A DNA stretch of 5,398 bases from the NCBI GenBank assembly GCA_902805995.1, contig CADCUU010000182.1, positions 1 through 5,398 of the forward strand, written 5' to 3'. The notes below the pieces were generated by a model. The model saw only the letters and a list, made by a program, of their open reading frames with translations. It ran no database searches and had not been told where the DNA came from. Source of the stretch: an uncultured Rubellimicrobium sp. (lineage in GTDB: Bacteria > Pseudomonadota > Alphaproteobacteria > Rhodobacterales > Rhodobacteraceae). Below are positions 4,452 through 5,398 of this stretch, one piece after another (the first letter of the stretch is position 1; the number at the start of each line of letters is the position of its first letter). The position numbers were made by a program, and so were the translations under genes.

Positions 4452-5398
4452 CTACCGGCGCAGGGCCCCCTTCAGGTCCGATGCCCGGAACGCGCCGAGG
4501 GCGAAGCCCGTGCCGAAATACACGACGATCCCCAGCCCGCAGAGCCCCGCCAGCGCGAGGTAGCGCAGCCCCGGCGCATGGATCGCCGCATCCAGCGCCA
4601 AGGCCGCGCCGCCCAGCACCACACCCATGACGACCGCCGCCACGGCGATCCGGGGCAGGCGACCCCGCAGCCGGTCGTCGAGGTGCCGCGCATCGCCCAT
4701 GCCCCGCGACCCGTGCCAGAGCTGCCAGACCATGGTCCAGCCCGCCACGGTCGTCCCCAGGGCGGCGGCGAGGAAGCCGATGAACGGGGCCAGCCCCACC
4801 GCCACGACTGCGTTCACCACCATCGACCACACGGCGAAGCGGAACGGGCTCCGCGTGTCCTCCCGCGCATAGAACAGCGGTTGCAGCACCTTGTGGAGCA
4901 CGAAGGCCGGCAGCCCCAGCCCGTAGATGGCCAGCGTCCAGGCGGTCGCGACCGTATCCTCGCGGTCAAAGGCCCCCCGCTCGAAGAGGACGGAGATGAG
5001 CGGATAGGCGATCACCACCAGCGCCACGGCGGCAGGCACCGTCAGCGCGAGCGAAATCTCCGTCGCGCGGTTGAAGGCGTGCCGCCCGCCCTCCGCGTCG
5101 CCCGCGCGCAGGCGGCGCGAGAGGTCGGGCAGCAGCACCGTCCCGATGGCGATGCCCACCACGCCCAGCGGCAACTGGTAAAGCCGGTCGGCATAGGACA
5201 GCCACGCGACCGCCCCCTCGAAGAAGCTCGCCACCTGCCGCCCGACGAGGAGGTTGATCTGCACCACGCCCCCCGCCAGCACCGCGGGCCCCGCGATGGT
5301 GAGGAGGCGCTTTAGCTCCGGCGTCCAGCGGGGGCGGCCCGGCCACAGCGCCCAGCCCGCTCGCCGCGCGGCCTCCCAGGTCCAGAGGAACTGCACGA
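4452..5398 (-). CDS. murJ: Lipid II flippase MurJ, C-terminal part (start outside window)
   Basis: MurJ (MviN) of the MOP exporter superfamily flips lipid-linked peptidoglycan precursors across the inner membrane. Full-length proteins have about 510 residues and 14 membrane helices. The window holds the last 315 or so codons, covering roughly helices 6-14; the N-terminus lies beyond the right edge. Numbering from the first complete codon (5396), GPAVLAGGVVQINLLVGRQVAS (36-57) and the signature YADRLYQLPLGVVGIAIGTVLLPDLS (68-93, here given in part) are typical. R71 matches the essential R270 of E. coli MurJ. The nearby E273 position is Q74, which I believe is common in alphaproteobacteria. LFERGAFD and the stretch VLHKVLQPLFYAREDTRSP are further family signatures. 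The stop is TAG at 4454-4452. The gene converges on the rhomboid-like gene with 3 bases between stops, so its transcript must end inside that gene on the antisense strand or be processed. No T-tailed hairpin is seen near the stop. Confidence 0.95.
   Translation of the reverse strand, partial: VQFLWTWEAARRAGWALWPGRPRWTPELKRLLTIAGPAVLAGGVVQINLLVGRQVASFFEGAVAWLSYADRLYQLPLGVVGIAIGTVLLPDLSRRLRAGDAEGGRHAFNRATEISLALTVPAAVALVVIAYPLISVLFERGAFDREDTVATAWTLAIYGLGLPAFVLHKVLQPLFYAREDTRSPFRFAVWSMVVNAVVAVGLAPFIGFLAAALGTTVAGWTMVWQLWHGSRGMGDARHLDDRLRGRLPRIAVAAVVMGVVLGGAALALDAAIHAPGLRYLALAGLCGLGIVVYFGTGFALGAFRASDLKGALRR

Noticed and set aside
4578..5315. A 245-codon + strand frame opposite murJ.
   Set aside because: Arg/His/Pro-rich shadow of murJ, with no domain and no ribosome binding site.

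Overview
The base composition (high GC, around 70% by eye), the gene content and the protein sequences suggest an alphaproteobacterium of the Rhodobacterales/Roseobacter type. This rests on protein similarity from memory, not on a database search. The window looks like an ordinary chromosomal housekeeping neighbourhood. I see no transposase, phage gene, CRISPR array, tRNA or rRNA.

Layout from right to left, the direction in which most genes read. The C-terminal 315 codons of murJ (lipid II flippase) enter from the right edge and stop at 4452. A rhomboid-family membrane protein on the + strand (3744-4448) converges on murJ with only 3 bases between the stop codons. trpS (tryptophanyl-tRNA synthetase, 2633-3655, minus) is divergent from the rhomboid gene across an 88-base intergenic region that holds a plausible sigma-70 promoter for trpS. 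Next comes a long non-coding stretch (2061-2632) with two inverted repeats and a G-quadruplex-type motif. A universal stress protein gene with a GTG start (1605-2060, minus) follows, and one base later a CPBP-family intramembrane protease gene (983-1603, minus). These two very likely form an operon. The last complete gene (209-811, minus) encodes a small secreted protein with an Asp-rich tail of eight DDAGG repeats, followed by a clear hairpin terminator at 145-169. The left edge (1-60) looks like the promoter, ribosome binding site and start codon of a further leftward gene outside the window.

The genes fall into several functions: peptidoglycan precursor export (murJ), tRNA charging (trpS), stress response and membrane proteolysis (usp plus CPBP), and two proteins of unknown role. 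The two most interesting observations are these. The rhomboid protein has lost the catalytic serine, the catalytic histidine and the oxyanion-hole asparagine while keeping the fold's other signatures, so it looks like a pseudoprotease. The secreted Asp-rich protein contains a 15-bp tandem repeat with six identical units, a likely length-variable locus. I found no convincing evidence of a wholly new multi-gene system.
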